From NCBI RefSeq assembly GCF_009711205.1, contig NZ_WMIG01000002.1, positions 310,001 to 374,000 of the forward strand: a DNA stretch of 64,000 nucleotides, given 5' to 3'. Below, in pieces: positions 28,173 through 36,012 of this stretch (its first letter is position 1; every line of letters starts with the position of its first letter). Both the position numbers and the translations under genes were made by a program. The stretch comes from Paracoccus litorisediminis (lineage in GTDB: Bacteria; Pseudomonadota; Alphaproteobacteria; Rhodobacterales; Rhodobacteraceae). Below the pieces are notes generated by a model, which ran no database searches, was not told the DNA's origin, and worked only from the letters and a program-made list of their open reading frames with translations.

Positions 28173-28505
28173 ATGGAGGACCGCGTCACCGCCACCCATG
28201 CCGCGCTGCAATTGCTGGCCCAGATCGTCGCAGAACACGGGCCGGTGTTGTTCCATCAGTCGGGGGGATGCTGCGACGGGTCCTCGCCGATGTGCTACCC
28301 GCAAGGCGAGTTTCGCCTGAGCGAGCGTGACGTGAAGCTGGGCGAGATCGGCGGCATGCCCTTTTACATCTCGGCCAGCCAGTACGAGGTGTGGAAGCAT
28401 ACCCGCCTGACCATCGACGCGGTTCCCGGCCGGGGCGGCATGTTCAGTCTGGATAACGGGCGCGAACAGCGGTTCCTGACCCGCTCGGACCTGTGCGAGA
28501 TCTGA
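28173..28505 (+). CDS. DUF779 domain protein
   Basis: A 110-residue protein with the DUF779 signature: GPVLFHQSGGCCDGSSPMC with three clustered cysteines, and a later SASQYEVWKHT segment. DUF779 genes repeatedly occur with ExaC/AcoD-type aldehyde dehydrogenases, and some are annotated as possible accessory subunits, but the biochemical role is unproven. It follows adhP by 18 bases and is probably the last gene of the aldH-adhP-DUF779 operon. The clustered cysteines suggest metal or thiol chemistry, which is an inference. Confidence 0.88.
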   Translation: MEDRVTATHAALQLLAQIVAEHGPVLFHQSGGCCDGSSPMCYPQGEFRLSERDVKLGEIGGMPFYISASQYEVWKHTRLTIDAVPGRGGMFSLDNGREQRFLTRSDLCEI

Positions 28506-28567
28506 CATCCGGGTTTGCCTGAACCCCGCCCCTGCGCTACAACGCCCCCGCGATACAGGAGGCCATG

Positions 28568-29476
28568 ATGGCGCATAAGGTTTTCATCGACGGCGAAGCC
28601 GGCACGACCGGCTTGCAGATCCGCGACCGGCTGATCGGGCGCAAGGATATCGAACTGATCCAGATCGATCCCGCCCGCCGCAAGGATGCCGATGCCCGTC
28701 GCGAGGCTTTTGCCAGCGCCGATGTGGCGATCCTGTGCCTGCCCGACGCGGCCGCCAAGGAAGCCGTGGCTTTGGCCGCAGACCTGCCGGTGCGCTTCAT
28801 CGATGCCTCGACCGCGCATCGCGTTGATCCGGCCTGGGTTTTCGGCTTTGCCGAACTGGCCCCCGGCATGCGCGAGGCAATCGCGGGCGCGAAACTGGTC
28901 AGCAATCCCGGCTGCTATTCGACCGGGGCGATCGCGGCGCTTGCGCCGGTGGTCAAGGCCGGGCTGGTCGGCACGGATGAGGCTTTGTCGATCAATGCGG
29001 TGTCGGGCTATACCGGCGGCGGCAAAGAGCTGATCGGCGAATACGAGCGCGGCCAGGCCCCCGCCGCCTTCGTCTATGCACTGGGACAGAAGCACAAGCA
29101 TTTACCTGAAATCATGAAATATGTCGGGCTTTCGACGCGCCCGGTCTTTGCGCCTTCGGTGGGCAATTTCGCCCAAGGCATGGCGGTTCAGATCCCGTTG
29201 CATCTGGACGGCAAGCGCAACCTGACCAACCTGCGCGAGGCGCTTGAGGCGCATTACGCGGGCAGCCGTTTCGTCTCGGTCGTCGATGCTGCGGCGCGGG
29301 TCGTGCCGACGGCGCTGAATGACACCAACCGGCTGGAACTGTCGGTGCATGGCGATGCCGAGAACGGCTGCGCGGTGCTGGTGGCGGTGTTGGACAACCT
29401 TGGCAAGGGCGCGTCCGGCGCGGCGGTTCAGAACCTGAACATCATGCTGGGCGCCGATGAGGCTGCGGGCCTGTAA
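28568..29476 (+). CDS. argC: N-acetyl-gamma-glutamyl-phosphate reductase (short type)
   Basis: An arginine-biosynthesis enzyme that reduces N-acetylglutamyl phosphate to the semialdehyde with NADPH. The 302-residue length and N-terminal [17 protein letters not shown] mark the shorter type-2 ArgC. The active-site Cys lies in SNPGCYSTG. Two ATGs occur in tandem at 28565 and 28568; the second is preferred because AGGAGG then sits five bases upstream rather than two. It stands alone among unrelated genes, as arg genes often do in this group. Confidence 0.93.
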   Translation: MAHKVFIDGEAGTTGLQIRDRLIGRKDIELIQIDPARRKDADARREAFASADVAILCLPDAAAKEAVALAADLPVRFIDASTAHRVDPAWVFGFAELAPGMREAIAGAKLVSNPGCYSTGAIAALAPVVKAGLVGTDEALSINAVSGYTGGGKELIGEYERGQAPAAFVYALGQKHKHLPEIMKYVGLSTRPVFAPSVGNFAQGMAVQIPLHLDGKRNLTNLREALEAHYAGSRFVSVVDAAARVVPTALNDTNRLELSVHGDAENGCAVLVAVLDNLGKGASGAAVQNLNIMLGADEAAGL

Positions 29477-29491
29477 CGGCCTGAGAACATG

Positions 29492-29525
29492 AAAAAACGG
29501 CCTGTGACATCTGTACACAGGCCGT
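29492..29525 (-). terminator. Intrinsic terminator for the thioredoxin-LON-Trm112 operon
   Basis: On the reverse strand a perfect 10-bp stem ACGGCCTGTG / CACAGGCCGT with a 9-base loop is followed directly by a run of U. It lies 32 bases after the stop of the Trm112-like gene and also sits between this operon and the convergent argC. Confidence 0.9.
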
Positions 29526-29557
29526 AAACCGCCCGTATGCCGGGCAGCACCGAAAGC

Positions 29558-29764
29558 TCAGTCGGCCTTGATCTGCCGGGCCTCGTCGATCAGCATGATC
29601 GGGATGCCGTCATGGATCGGGAACGCCAGTCCGGCGGCTTCCGAGATCAGTTCCTGCGCCTTGGCGTCATAGCGCAGGGTGGCATGGGTCACCGGGCAGA
29701 CCAGCGCCTCAAGCATATGACGGTCGAAACCGCGTTCGGGGGCGGATGCAGTTGCGTCGCTCAT
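29558..29764 (-). CDS. Trm112 family protein
   Basis: A 68-residue protein of the Trm112/YcaR group. The [10 protein letters not shown] start and [11 protein letters not shown] end are characteristic. In eukaryotes and archaea Trm112 activates methyltransferases; bacterial versions are thought to do something similar. The zinc-binding cysteines are mostly lost (only one Cys), as is common in proteobacterial members. It overlaps the LON-domain gene by four bases and ends the operon before a clear terminator. Confidence 0.88.
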   Translation of the reverse strand: MSDATASAPERGFDRHMLEALVCPVTHATLRYDAKAQELISEAAGLAFPIHDGIPIMLIDEARQIKAD

Positions 29765-30402
29765 TGGATCCTCTCTTCGTCTTCGCCGCCCCGCAGGGCG
29801 TATTCCAGCAGCCCGTCCAGCAATTCGCGACGATCCGCAAGGGTCGGGCTTTCCAGCAGCGCCTGTTTTTCCTCATGCGAGAAAGGCAGCAGCATGGACA
29901 GCATGTTGACCAGCGTTTCTTCCTCGGCGGATTCGGCAGCGCTCCAATCCGAGGCCAGCCCGCGCAGATCGGCAAAGCGCCGCAACCGCGTCATCAGGGT
30001 GGCGCGGTCATAGCCGGGGGCAGATTCGCCGCGGCTGTCCAGATCCTGCCGGAAATCCTGCCAATCGACCAGCGCGACCCGGTAAGGGCGCTCGCCCTCG
30101 GGTTCCTGATGCAGCACCCGGAAGCGCGAGCGCGCCTGAAGCGAGATCATCATCCGCCGGTCCGGCAGTTCCGAAAAGGCGACGATGCGGCCGGCGCAGC
30201 CAATCTGCGACAGCCGCCCCTTGCCGTTCTGCATGGGCTGGATCATGCCGATCAGCCGCTCGGGCGTGGCCAGCACGTCCTCGACCATCTGCAGATAGCG
30301 CGGCTCGAAGATCTGCAGGGGCAGCCGCGAGCGCGGCAGCAGGATCGCGCCCCCCAGCGGGAACAGCGGGATCGTTCGTGGCAGGTCCGGGCTGCGCGCC
30401 AT
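29761..30402 (-). CDS. LON peptidase substrate-binding-domain protein
   Basis: A 213-residue protein consisting only of the LON N-terminal (substrate-binding) domain: [23 protein letters not shown] at the N terminus and [19 protein letters not shown] helices at the end. It lacks the AAA+ and protease domains and is therefore not a protease. It probably has a chaperone or adaptor role. It lies between the thioredoxin-domain gene (2-base gap) and the Trm112-like gene (4-base overlap), an order conserved in many alphaproteobacteria. Confidence 0.9.
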   Translation of the reverse strand: MARSPDLPRTIPLFPLGGAILLPRSRLPLQIFEPRYLQMVEDVLATPERLIGMIQPMQNGKGRLSQIGCAGRIVAFSELPDRRMMISLQARSRFRVLHQEPEGERPYRVALVDWQDFRQDLDSRGESAPGYDRATLMTRLRRFADLRGLASDWSAAESAEEETLVNMLSMLLPFSHEEKQALLESPTLADRRELLDGLLEYALRGGEDEERIQ

Positions 30403-30403
30403 C

Positions 30404-31321
30404 TTACAGGAAGATCAGCGACGACAGCCGCCGGCGGCCTTTCTGGGCAATCGGATCGGTGGGCTTCAGCGCATCGAAGATGGTGATGAGCTGGGCCTTG
30501 GCCGCGCCGTCATTCCATTCGCGGTCGCGACGGAAACCTTCCAGAAGCTGGTCGATCGCGGCTTCGACCTCGCCCCCGGCATGAAGCGCGGTAGCATAGT
30601 CGAAACGCGCCTGCTGGTCGGCGGGATCGGCCTCGACCTTGTGGCGCAGATCGTCAAGCGGTCCGGCCGATGCGGCCTGACGCGCCAGTTGCAACTGGGC
30701 GCGTGCAGCTTCGACCGGAGCGGCGGTGGCGGCAGCGGCGGGGACATTGGCCAGATCGGCTTCGGCCGCATCCAGATCGCCCGAGGCCAGACGGGCGCGG
30801 ATCAGCCCGCCCCACGCGATGGCGTTTTCGGGCTCCTCGCCGATGATCGCGGCAAAGGTTTCGGCCGCGTCCTCGTTCGCGCCTTCGGTCAGCATGGCCT
30901 CGGCCGCTTCCAGCGCATCGGCAAGACCGCCATCATCGCCGCCCATCTGGGCCAGCTTGTCGACGAATTGCTTGATCTGGCTTTGCGGCACTGCGCCCTG
31001 GAAACCGTCAACCGGCTGGCCCTGGAAGAAGGCATAGACGGTCGGGATCGACTGCACGCGCATCTGCGCGGCGATCATCTGGTTCTCGTCCACGTTCACC
31101 TTGGCCATGCGCACGCGGCCCTTGTGGCGGGCAACCTCGGCCTCCATCTGGGGTCCCAGCGTCTTGCAGGGACCGCACCACGGCGCCCAGAAGTCCACGA
31201 TGACCGGGACCTCCATGGATTTTTCCACCACCTCGGCCATGAAATTGGCCTCGGTCACGTCGATGATGAAGTCTTCGGTCTTGGGCGCGGGTTGGGCGGC
31301 GCCGTCAAAAAGCATGGCCAT
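30404..31321 (-). CDS. YbbN/CnoX-like thioredoxin-TPR protein
   Basis: A 305-residue protein with an N-terminal thioredoxin domain (WCGPC at residues 48-52) and a C-terminal tetratricopeptide-like helical region (about residues 130-290), the architecture of YbbN/CnoX. In E. coli this protein is a holdase co-chaperone that hands oxidised clients to GroEL. The intact CxxC suggests redox activity, as in the Caulobacter-type CnoX. The ATG at 31321 follows GGGGAAG. It is first in the operon with the LON-domain and Trm112-like genes. Confidence 0.9.
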   Translation of the reverse strand: MAMLFDGAAQPAPKTEDFIIDVTEANFMAEVVEKSMEVPVIVDFWAPWCGPCKTLGPQMEAEVARHKGRVRMAKVNVDENQMIAAQMRVQSIPTVYAFFQGQPVDGFQGAVPQSQIKQFVDKLAQMGGDDGGLADALEAAEAMLTEGANEDAAETFAAIIGEEPENAIAWGGLIRARLASGDLDAAEADLANVPAAAATAAPVEAARAQLQLARQAASAGPLDDLRHKVEADPADQQARFDYATALHAGGEVEAAIDQLLEGFRRDREWNDGAAKAQLITIFDALKPTDPIAQKGRRRLSSLIFL

Positions 31322-31395
31322 TGTCTTCCCCAGAAGTTCGGGTGTTTTGCGTCAGGCGCAATATGGTGCCTGATCGGGTCTTGCGAAAGGCCGGA

Positions 31396-32181
31396 TTACA
31401 GATCGAAGCTGGCCAGAACCGGGACGTGGTCGCTGGGCTGTTCCCATCCGCGCACGGGGCGCAGGATGCGGCTGGCGTGGCCGGCATTCGCGATATCGGG
31501 CGTGGCCCAGATATGGTCCAGACGGCGGCCCTTGTCGGCGGCGTCCCAATCCTTGGCGCGATAGCTCCACCAACTGTAAAGCAGGCCCGAGGGAATGTCC
31601 TGACGGGTGATGTCGACCCATTTGCCCGCGTCCTGCGCAGCGCCCAGATGCTCGACCTCAATGGGGGTGTGGCTGACGATCTTCAGCAACTGCTTGTGCG
31701 ACCAGACGTCATCTTCGCGCGGCGCGATGTTCAGATCACCCACCATGATGGATTTCGACGGGTTGTCGGCATGGAAGGCGTCGCGCATCTCGGTCAGGAA
31801 ATCCAGCTTCTGGCCGAATTTCACGTTCTGCTCGCGGTCGGGAATGTCGCCGCCCGCAGGAACATAGAAATTGTGGATGGTAACGCCGTTTTCCAGCGTG
31901 GCCGCGACATGGCGGGCATGGCCAAGGCTGGCATAGTCACGGTCGCCCGCATCTTCCAGCGGCAGCTTCGACAGGATGGCGACGCCATTATAGCCCTTTT
32001 GCCCCCGCGCCACGAGATAGCGGTAGCCAAGCGCGGCAAAGGCCTCGGCCGGAAATTTCTCGATCGGGGTCTTGATCTCTTGCAGGCAGAGGATGTTGGG
32101 GGTTTCCTCGGTCAGAAGCCGCGAGACCAGCGCCTCGCGCAGGCGGACCGAATTGATGTTCCAGGTGGCGATGGTGAACAT
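31396..32181 (-). CDS. xth: Exodeoxyribonuclease III
   Basis: A 261-residue AP endonuclease / 3'-5' exonuclease of base-excision repair. The ATG at 32181 opens the canonical N terminus MFTIATWNINSVR; the frame remains open further upstream, but that part is unlike the family. Catalytic segments are LCLQEIK, GDLNIAP and the C-terminal SDHVPV. Zinc or magnesium-binding residues are intact. The region upstream is non-coding and carries dispersed repeats. Confidence 0.93.
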   Translation of the reverse strand: MFTIATWNINSVRLREALVSRLLTEETPNILCLQEIKTPIEKFPAEAFAALGYRYLVARGQKGYNGVAILSKLPLEDAGDRDYASLGHARHVAATLENGVTIHNFYVPAGGDIPDREQNVKFGQKLDFLTEMRDAFHADNPSKSIMVGDLNIAPREDDVWSHKQLLKIVSHTPIEVEHLGAAQDAGKWVDITRQDIPSGLLYSWWSYRAKDWDAADKGRRLDHIWATPDIANAGHASRILRPVRGWEQPSDHVPVLASFDL

Positions 32182-32278
32182 GGGCGCGCTCCTTTGTCGG
32201 GGCCGGACCCTAGGGCGGCGGAGCGCCCTTGTCCACCGTTCCGCCACGGGGGACTTCGCGTCCCCCGAACCCCCTGCG

Positions 32279-32348
32279 GGATATTTGGACAAGAAAGAAG
32301 CTGCGCGGCACCAAGAGGGTCGGGACGTTCTTTCTTGCTTAAATATCC
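32279..32348. repeat. Inverted pair of the dispersed TCTTTCTTG repeat
   Basis: Two copies of the 20-bp element (consensus TCTTTCTTGNNNAAATATCC) face each other: 32279-32298 on the minus strand and 32329-32348 on the plus strand. They are separated by 30 bases, and GC-rich arms lie outside. The 218-base gap between xth and the response regulator gene holds no coding frame with family resemblance. The pair can fold into a long imperfect hairpin and may serve as a mobile miniature element or a processing signal. Confidence 0.65.
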
Positions 32349-32400
32349 TCGGGGGGTGCGGGGGGCGAAGCGCCCCCGCCGCCTAGGCTGAAACCTGCCC

Positions 32401-33087
32401 TCAGACCACCAACCGATAGCCGCCGGATTCGGTGACCAGCAGGCGCGCGCTGGAGGGATCGGGCTCGATCTTCTGGCGCAGTCGGTAGATATGGGTTTCC
32501 AGCGTGTGGGTGGTGACGCCGGCATTGTAACCCCAGACCTCGTGCAGCAGCACGTCGCGGGCAACCACGCCGTCCTGCGCGCGATAGAGGAACTTCAGGA
32601 TGTTGGTTTCCTTCTCGGTCAGGCGGATCTTGCGGTCCTTCTGATCGATCAGCATCTTCATCGCCGGCTTGAACGTATAGGGGCCAAGCTGGAAGATCGC
32701 GTCCTCGGACTGTTCATGGGTGCGCAGTTGCGCCCGCAGGCGGGCCAGCAGCACCGGGAACTTGAACGGCTTGGTGATGTAGTCGTTCGCGCCGGAATCA
32801 AGGCCAAGGATGGTGTCGGCATCGGTGTCATGTCCGGTCAGCATGACGATCGGGCATTTCACGCCCTGCTTGCGCAGGCGCTTGCACAGCTCGCGCCCGT
32901 CGGTATCGGGCAGACCCACATCCAGCACCACGAGGTCAAAGATCGCGCCCTTGGTGCGTTCGACCGCCTCATGGCCCGAGCCTGCCTCGAACACTTCGAA
33001 ATCTTCGGTCGCGACAAGTTGCTCGGCCAGCGCCTCGCGCAGGTCCTCTTCGTCATCGACCAACAGGATCTTTTTCAGTCCGGCCAT
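32401..33087 (-). CDS. OmpR/PhoB-type response regulator
   Basis: A 228-residue regulator with an N-terminal receiver domain (acidic pair in LVDDEED, phosphoacceptor Asp56 in VVLDVGLPD, Lys in YITKPF). A C-terminal winged helix follows from about residue 135 (RLTEKETNILKFLYRA, TLETHIYRLRQKIE). No sensor kinase gene is adjacent, so its partner lies elsewhere. The regulator is divergent from ribA, with a 133-base gap that should contain both promoters. Confidence 0.92.
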   Translation of the reverse strand: MAGLKKILLVDDEEDLREALAEQLVATEDFEVFEAGSGHEAVERTKGAIFDLVVLDVGLPDTDGRELCKRLRKQGVKCPIVMLTGHDTDADTILGLDSGANDYITKPFKFPVLLARLRAQLRTHEQSEDAIFQLGPYTFKPAMKMLIDQKDRKIRLTEKETNILKFLYRAQDGVVARDVLLHEVWGYNAGVTTHTLETHIYRLRQKIEPDPSSARLLVTESGGYRLVV

Positions 33088-33220
33088 TCTTGCCTCCTTT
33101 GGCTTTATGTCGGAAACGTGAGGGGACCGGGGGCGGGCGTCCAGCGCATTGCAGCAATTCTCACATGGAGTTGTCGGAAATCGTCCCTATGTTTCAGTTT
33201 GTTTCAATCCGGCCCGAGCC

Positions 33221-34282
33221 ATGTCCCTGATCCCTACCCTGATCGAAACCGTTTCGCGCGCGCGCACCGATCTGCGGATCGGTCTGCCGGTCGTGCTGGG
33301 GGGCTATCTGGCCGCCGCGATCGAGACCTTGTCGCCCGATCGGCTGGCCCTGATGCGCCAACTGGGCGCGGCGCATCTGGCGCTGACCAGCTGGCGCGCG
33401 GGCACGCTGAAGGCGCGGGTCTATGACGGCGATCTGGCGCGGATCGCGTTGCCCCCCGATGCCGATCTGGCCTGGCTGCGATCGATGGCCGATCCGGCGG
33501 GCGATCTGATGACACCGATGAAGGGGCCGCTCAACAGCCTGCGCGGCGGCGATGTCGCGGCGCATCGCGCCGCCATCGCGCTGGCGAAATCGGCGGAACT
33601 GCTGCCTGCCGTGCTGATGGTTCCGGTGGATAGCGTCCCCGAGGGGCTGACCCGGCTGGAACCCGGCCCCGCGCTGGAGCAACTGGCGCGAGAATCCATC
33701 ATGGCTCCGGTCGCGGCGGCACGGCTACCGCTTCTGGCCGCCGAGAATTCGAAGCTGCATATCTTTCGACCCGACGATGGCGAGGCCGAGCATTACGCGG
33801 TCGAGATCGGCGCACCGTCCCGCGACAAGCCGGTTTTGGCGCGGCTGCATTCGGCGTGTTTCACCGGCGACGTGCTGGGCAGCCTGAAATGCGACTGCGG
33901 TCCGCAACTGCATGCCGCGCTGGGGGCGATGGGTCAGGCGGGCGAGGGCGTACTGATCTATCTGAACCAGGAGGGGCGCGGCATCGGGTTGGCCAACAAG
34001 ATGCGGGCCTATGCCCTGCAGGCGCAGGGCTTTGACACGGTCGAGGCCAATCACCGTCTTGGCTTTGAAGATGACGAGCGCGACTTCCGCATCGGTGCCG
34101 GCATCCTGCGGCGCATGGGTTTCAGCAAGGTGCGTCTGATGACCAACAACCCGCGCAAGGTCTCGATGCTGGAGGGCCATTGCATCGCCGTGACCGAGCG
34201 CGTGCCGCTGATCACCCCGCGCAATCGCCACAACACCGGCTATCTGGACGTGAAGGCGGAAAAATCGGGGCATCTGCTGTGA
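33221..34282 (+). CDS. ribA: GTP cyclohydrolase II with degenerate N-terminal domain
   Basis: The first enzyme of riboflavin synthesis, opening GTP to the pyrimidine intermediate. The C-terminal 190 residues of this 353-residue protein are a full RibA domain: zinc cysteines in HSACFTGDVLGSLKCDCG, the catalytic segment NQEGRGIGLANK and the final NNPRKV. The N-terminal 160 residues are weakly like the RibB (DHBP synthase) fold but lack its acidic active-site motifs, so they are probably non-catalytic. ATG at 33221 is preferred over the upstream in-frame ATG at 33149. It overlaps the next gene at GTGA. Confidence 0.9.
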   Translation: MSLIPTLIETVSRARTDLRIGLPVVLGGYLAAAIETLSPDRLALMRQLGAAHLALTSWRAGTLKARVYDGDLARIALPPDADLAWLRSMADPAGDLMTPMKGPLNSLRGGDVAAHRAAIALAKSAELLPAVLMVPVDSVPEGLTRLEPGPALEQLARESIMAPVAAARLPLLAAENSKLHIFRPDDGEAEHYAVEIGAPSRDKPVLARLHSACFTGDVLGSLKCDCGPQLHAALGAMGQAGEGVLIYLNQEGRGIGLANKMRAYALQAQGFDTVEANHRLGFEDDERDFRIGAGILRRMGFSKVRLMTNNPRKVSMLEGHCIAVTERVPLITPRNRHNTGYLDVKAEKSGHLL

Positions 34283-34812
34283 TCCGGCTGACGCCCATGG
34301 GTCTGATGGCGCGGGGCCGGGTTCTGCCCTGCTCGGTCGGGCGCGGCGGCCTGACCGACGCCAAGCGCGAGGGCGACGGCGCCACGCCCTTGGGCGAACA
34401 TCGCATTGTCGGGTTGCTTTACCGCCCCGACCGGGTGGCGCGGCCTGCGGGTTGGGCGCAACCGATCCTGCCGGGCGATCTGTGGTGCGATGCCTCGGGT
34501 CACGCCGATTATAACCAGTTCGTCCGCGCGCCCTTTGCGCCCAGTCACGAGGCTATGCGCCGCGCCGATCCGCTTTACGACATCGTGCTGATTACCGACT
34601 GGAACTGGCCCCATGCGCAGGCGGGGCTCGGCTCGGCCATTTTCCTGCATCAATGGCGCAGGCCGGGATTTCCGACTGCAGGCTGCATTGCCATGGCGCG
34701 GCGCGATCTTATCTGGCTGGCCGGAGCGATCGAACCCGGTGAGGTTCTGGACATTCCGGCCCTGCCTCGCTGGCCGACGCGGCGGGCCGGGGTACGTTTC
34801 GGCAAGGATTGA
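34279..34812 (+). CDS. L,D-transpeptidase catalytic-domain protein
   Basis: A 177-residue protein of the YkuD (L,D-transpeptidase) fold. The active-site motif is present as HQWRRPGFPTAGCIAM, with catalytic His and Cys. These enzymes make 3-3 crosslinks in peptidoglycan or attach proteins to it. No signal peptide is visible from the chosen GTG start at 34279, which overlaps the ribA stop, so export is uncertain; this short class without a signal is common in Rhodobacterales and may act on other substrates. Confidence 0.85.
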   Translation: MIRLTPMGLMARGRVLPCSVGRGGLTDAKREGDGATPLGEHRIVGLLYRPDRVARPAGWAQPILPGDLWCDASGHADYNQFVRAPFAPSHEAMRRADPLYDIVLITDWNWPHAQAGLGSAIFLHQWRRPGFPTAGCIAMARRDLIWLAGAIEPGEVLDIPALPRWPTRRAGVRFGKD

Positions 34813-34933
34813 GCGACGATAAGCCCGCAGCCGGCCATCCGCTTCGGCCTGATGACAAGGCAGTAGCGTTCCCGGTGACCTGGAACGGATTACTCACTCC
34901 GCCGCGACCCGAGCCGGGCGGTGAGGTAAAGCC

Positions 34934-35110
34934 TTACTTGATATGCACCGCGCCACTGCCCCCGATAGCCGCCCCGGCGACCGCGCCGATCGGCCCTGCA
35001 ACCAACGCCCCCGCCGCTGCGCCGGTCGTGGCGCGTGTCGCGGTGTTTGGCCCGCAGGCACCGACGGTGAGCGCCAAGGCACAGATGAGGATGGCGGGCA
35101 GTTTCGGCAT
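34934..35110 (-). CDS. Small glycine-zipper lipoprotein
   Basis: A 58-residue gene. The N terminus is a lipoprotein signal peptide with lipobox LTVGAC (Cys19 expected to be lipidated). The mature part is short and rich in Gly and Ala (TGAAAGALVAGPIGAVAGAA), a glycine-zipper pattern that can pack in membranes. AGAGA precedes the ATG. No specific function is known; similar tiny lipoproteins (SlyB-like zippers) occur in many Rhodobacteraceae. Confidence 0.75.
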   Translation of the reverse strand: MPKLPAILICALALTVGACGPNTATRATTGAAAGALVAGPIGAVAGAAIGGSGAVHIK

Positions 35111-35419
35111 AGGTATCTCTTTCGTTCTTTTCAGAAGCTCGGTGATCTTCGAGCATTCCGGCGCGGACCGCTATAGATGCCGATTGCGTCGCCAAGGCAA
35201 TCCCCGGCATTCCCCGATCAGGCAATCTTGATGCCGCTGCTGACCGACGCAGCGGGCTAATCCGTCCAGCACGGCAGCACCTCTCGTCGGCTCAACCTGA
35301 CCCTTTCGTCAATGCAACCCAGTCAGGAACTGGTGGATTTTCAGCGCGCTATTGGCAAAATTGGGGCCTGACTCATGATCAATGGCATCGCCCCAAAACC
35401 CAAAGGGACACAGCGCCGC
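35111..35419. other. Intergenic gap without a recognisable gene
   Basis: About 300 bases between the small lipoprotein gene (reverse) and the secreted protein gene (forward). I see no coding frame with family resemblance and no repeat; the gap probably holds two divergent promoters. In-frame codons for a longer N terminus of the downstream gene start at 35375. Confidence 0.5.
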
Positions 35420-35998
35420 ATGTTCAGACACGCCCTGCATATCGCAAGCATTACCTTGGCGTTTTTGGTCAACTCGCCCTCAAGCCCGGCTTTGGCGTCG
35501 GATTATTCCGCCGCTGAACTAAGTCGGCTGTTTGACATCCACATCAATTGCCAACTGACGCGCACGCCGGGCGACCGAATTTACCTTGTCGGAGACTATG
35601 CCGTCATCACCACCAAACCCGTTCCAGGGCAGTTGCGCACCTTCAAGATCAGGTACCGTGGCAGCGGCTGCGAATACCAGATGCATGGCGAGCGCGCATG
35701 GGGCGAACTGGAGACCTTGCAGGACCGCTATGACACCTTCCCGTCTGACCTGCCGATACTGGGCGCTCACTACAAGTTGTTTAAGGTCACCACAGCCTTC
35801 ATCGAAAACGGGAAATTGACCGACAGCGATGTTTACGCCTTCACAATCAAGGCACTCGATCCGACAAATCGTCCATATGAAGCGACGGTCGAGGCGACCT
35901 TTCACAAAGGCAAGATCATAGGCGCTTCAACCTTCGAAACGAATGCGCAAGCCGAACGGAAAGAAAAGATGCTGGAGGTCACCCCACTTCCGGAATGA
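35420..35998 (+). CDS. Secreted protein of unknown function
   Basis: A 192-residue protein with a signal peptide (hydrophobic IASITLAFLVNS, cleavage near ALAS-DY). The mature part has two cysteines about 40 residues apart (INCQL, GSGCEY) that may form a disulfide, and looks beta-rich. I do not recognise the family. The ATG at 35420 is chosen because the signal peptide begins there; an upstream in-frame ATG at 35375 would add 15 polar residues. It has noticeably lower GC than its neighbours, which may indicate recent acquisition. Confidence 0.65.
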   Translation: MFRHALHIASITLAFLVNSPSSPALASDYSAAELSRLFDIHINCQLTRTPGDRIYLVGDYAVITTKPVPGQLRTFKIRYRGSGCEYQMHGERAWGELETLQDRYDTFPSDLPILGAHYKLFKVTTAFIENGKLTDSDVYAFTIKALDPTNRPYEATVEATFHKGKIIGASTFETNAQAERKEKMLEVTPLPE

Positions 35999-36012
35999 CC
36001 CCGTCCTATGCC

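Noticed and set aside
29497..29525. Terminator for argC on the plus strand
   Set aside because: The stem is followed by A-rich sequence on the plus strand; the U-run occurs only on the minus strand, so it is assigned to the reverse operon, although weak use by argC is possible.
34809..35231. Open plus-strand frame (140 codons) after the L,D-transpeptidase gene
   Set aside because: It overlaps the minus-strand small lipoprotein gene, which has a lipobox and proper start, and its product is a low-complexity Pro/Ala shadow.
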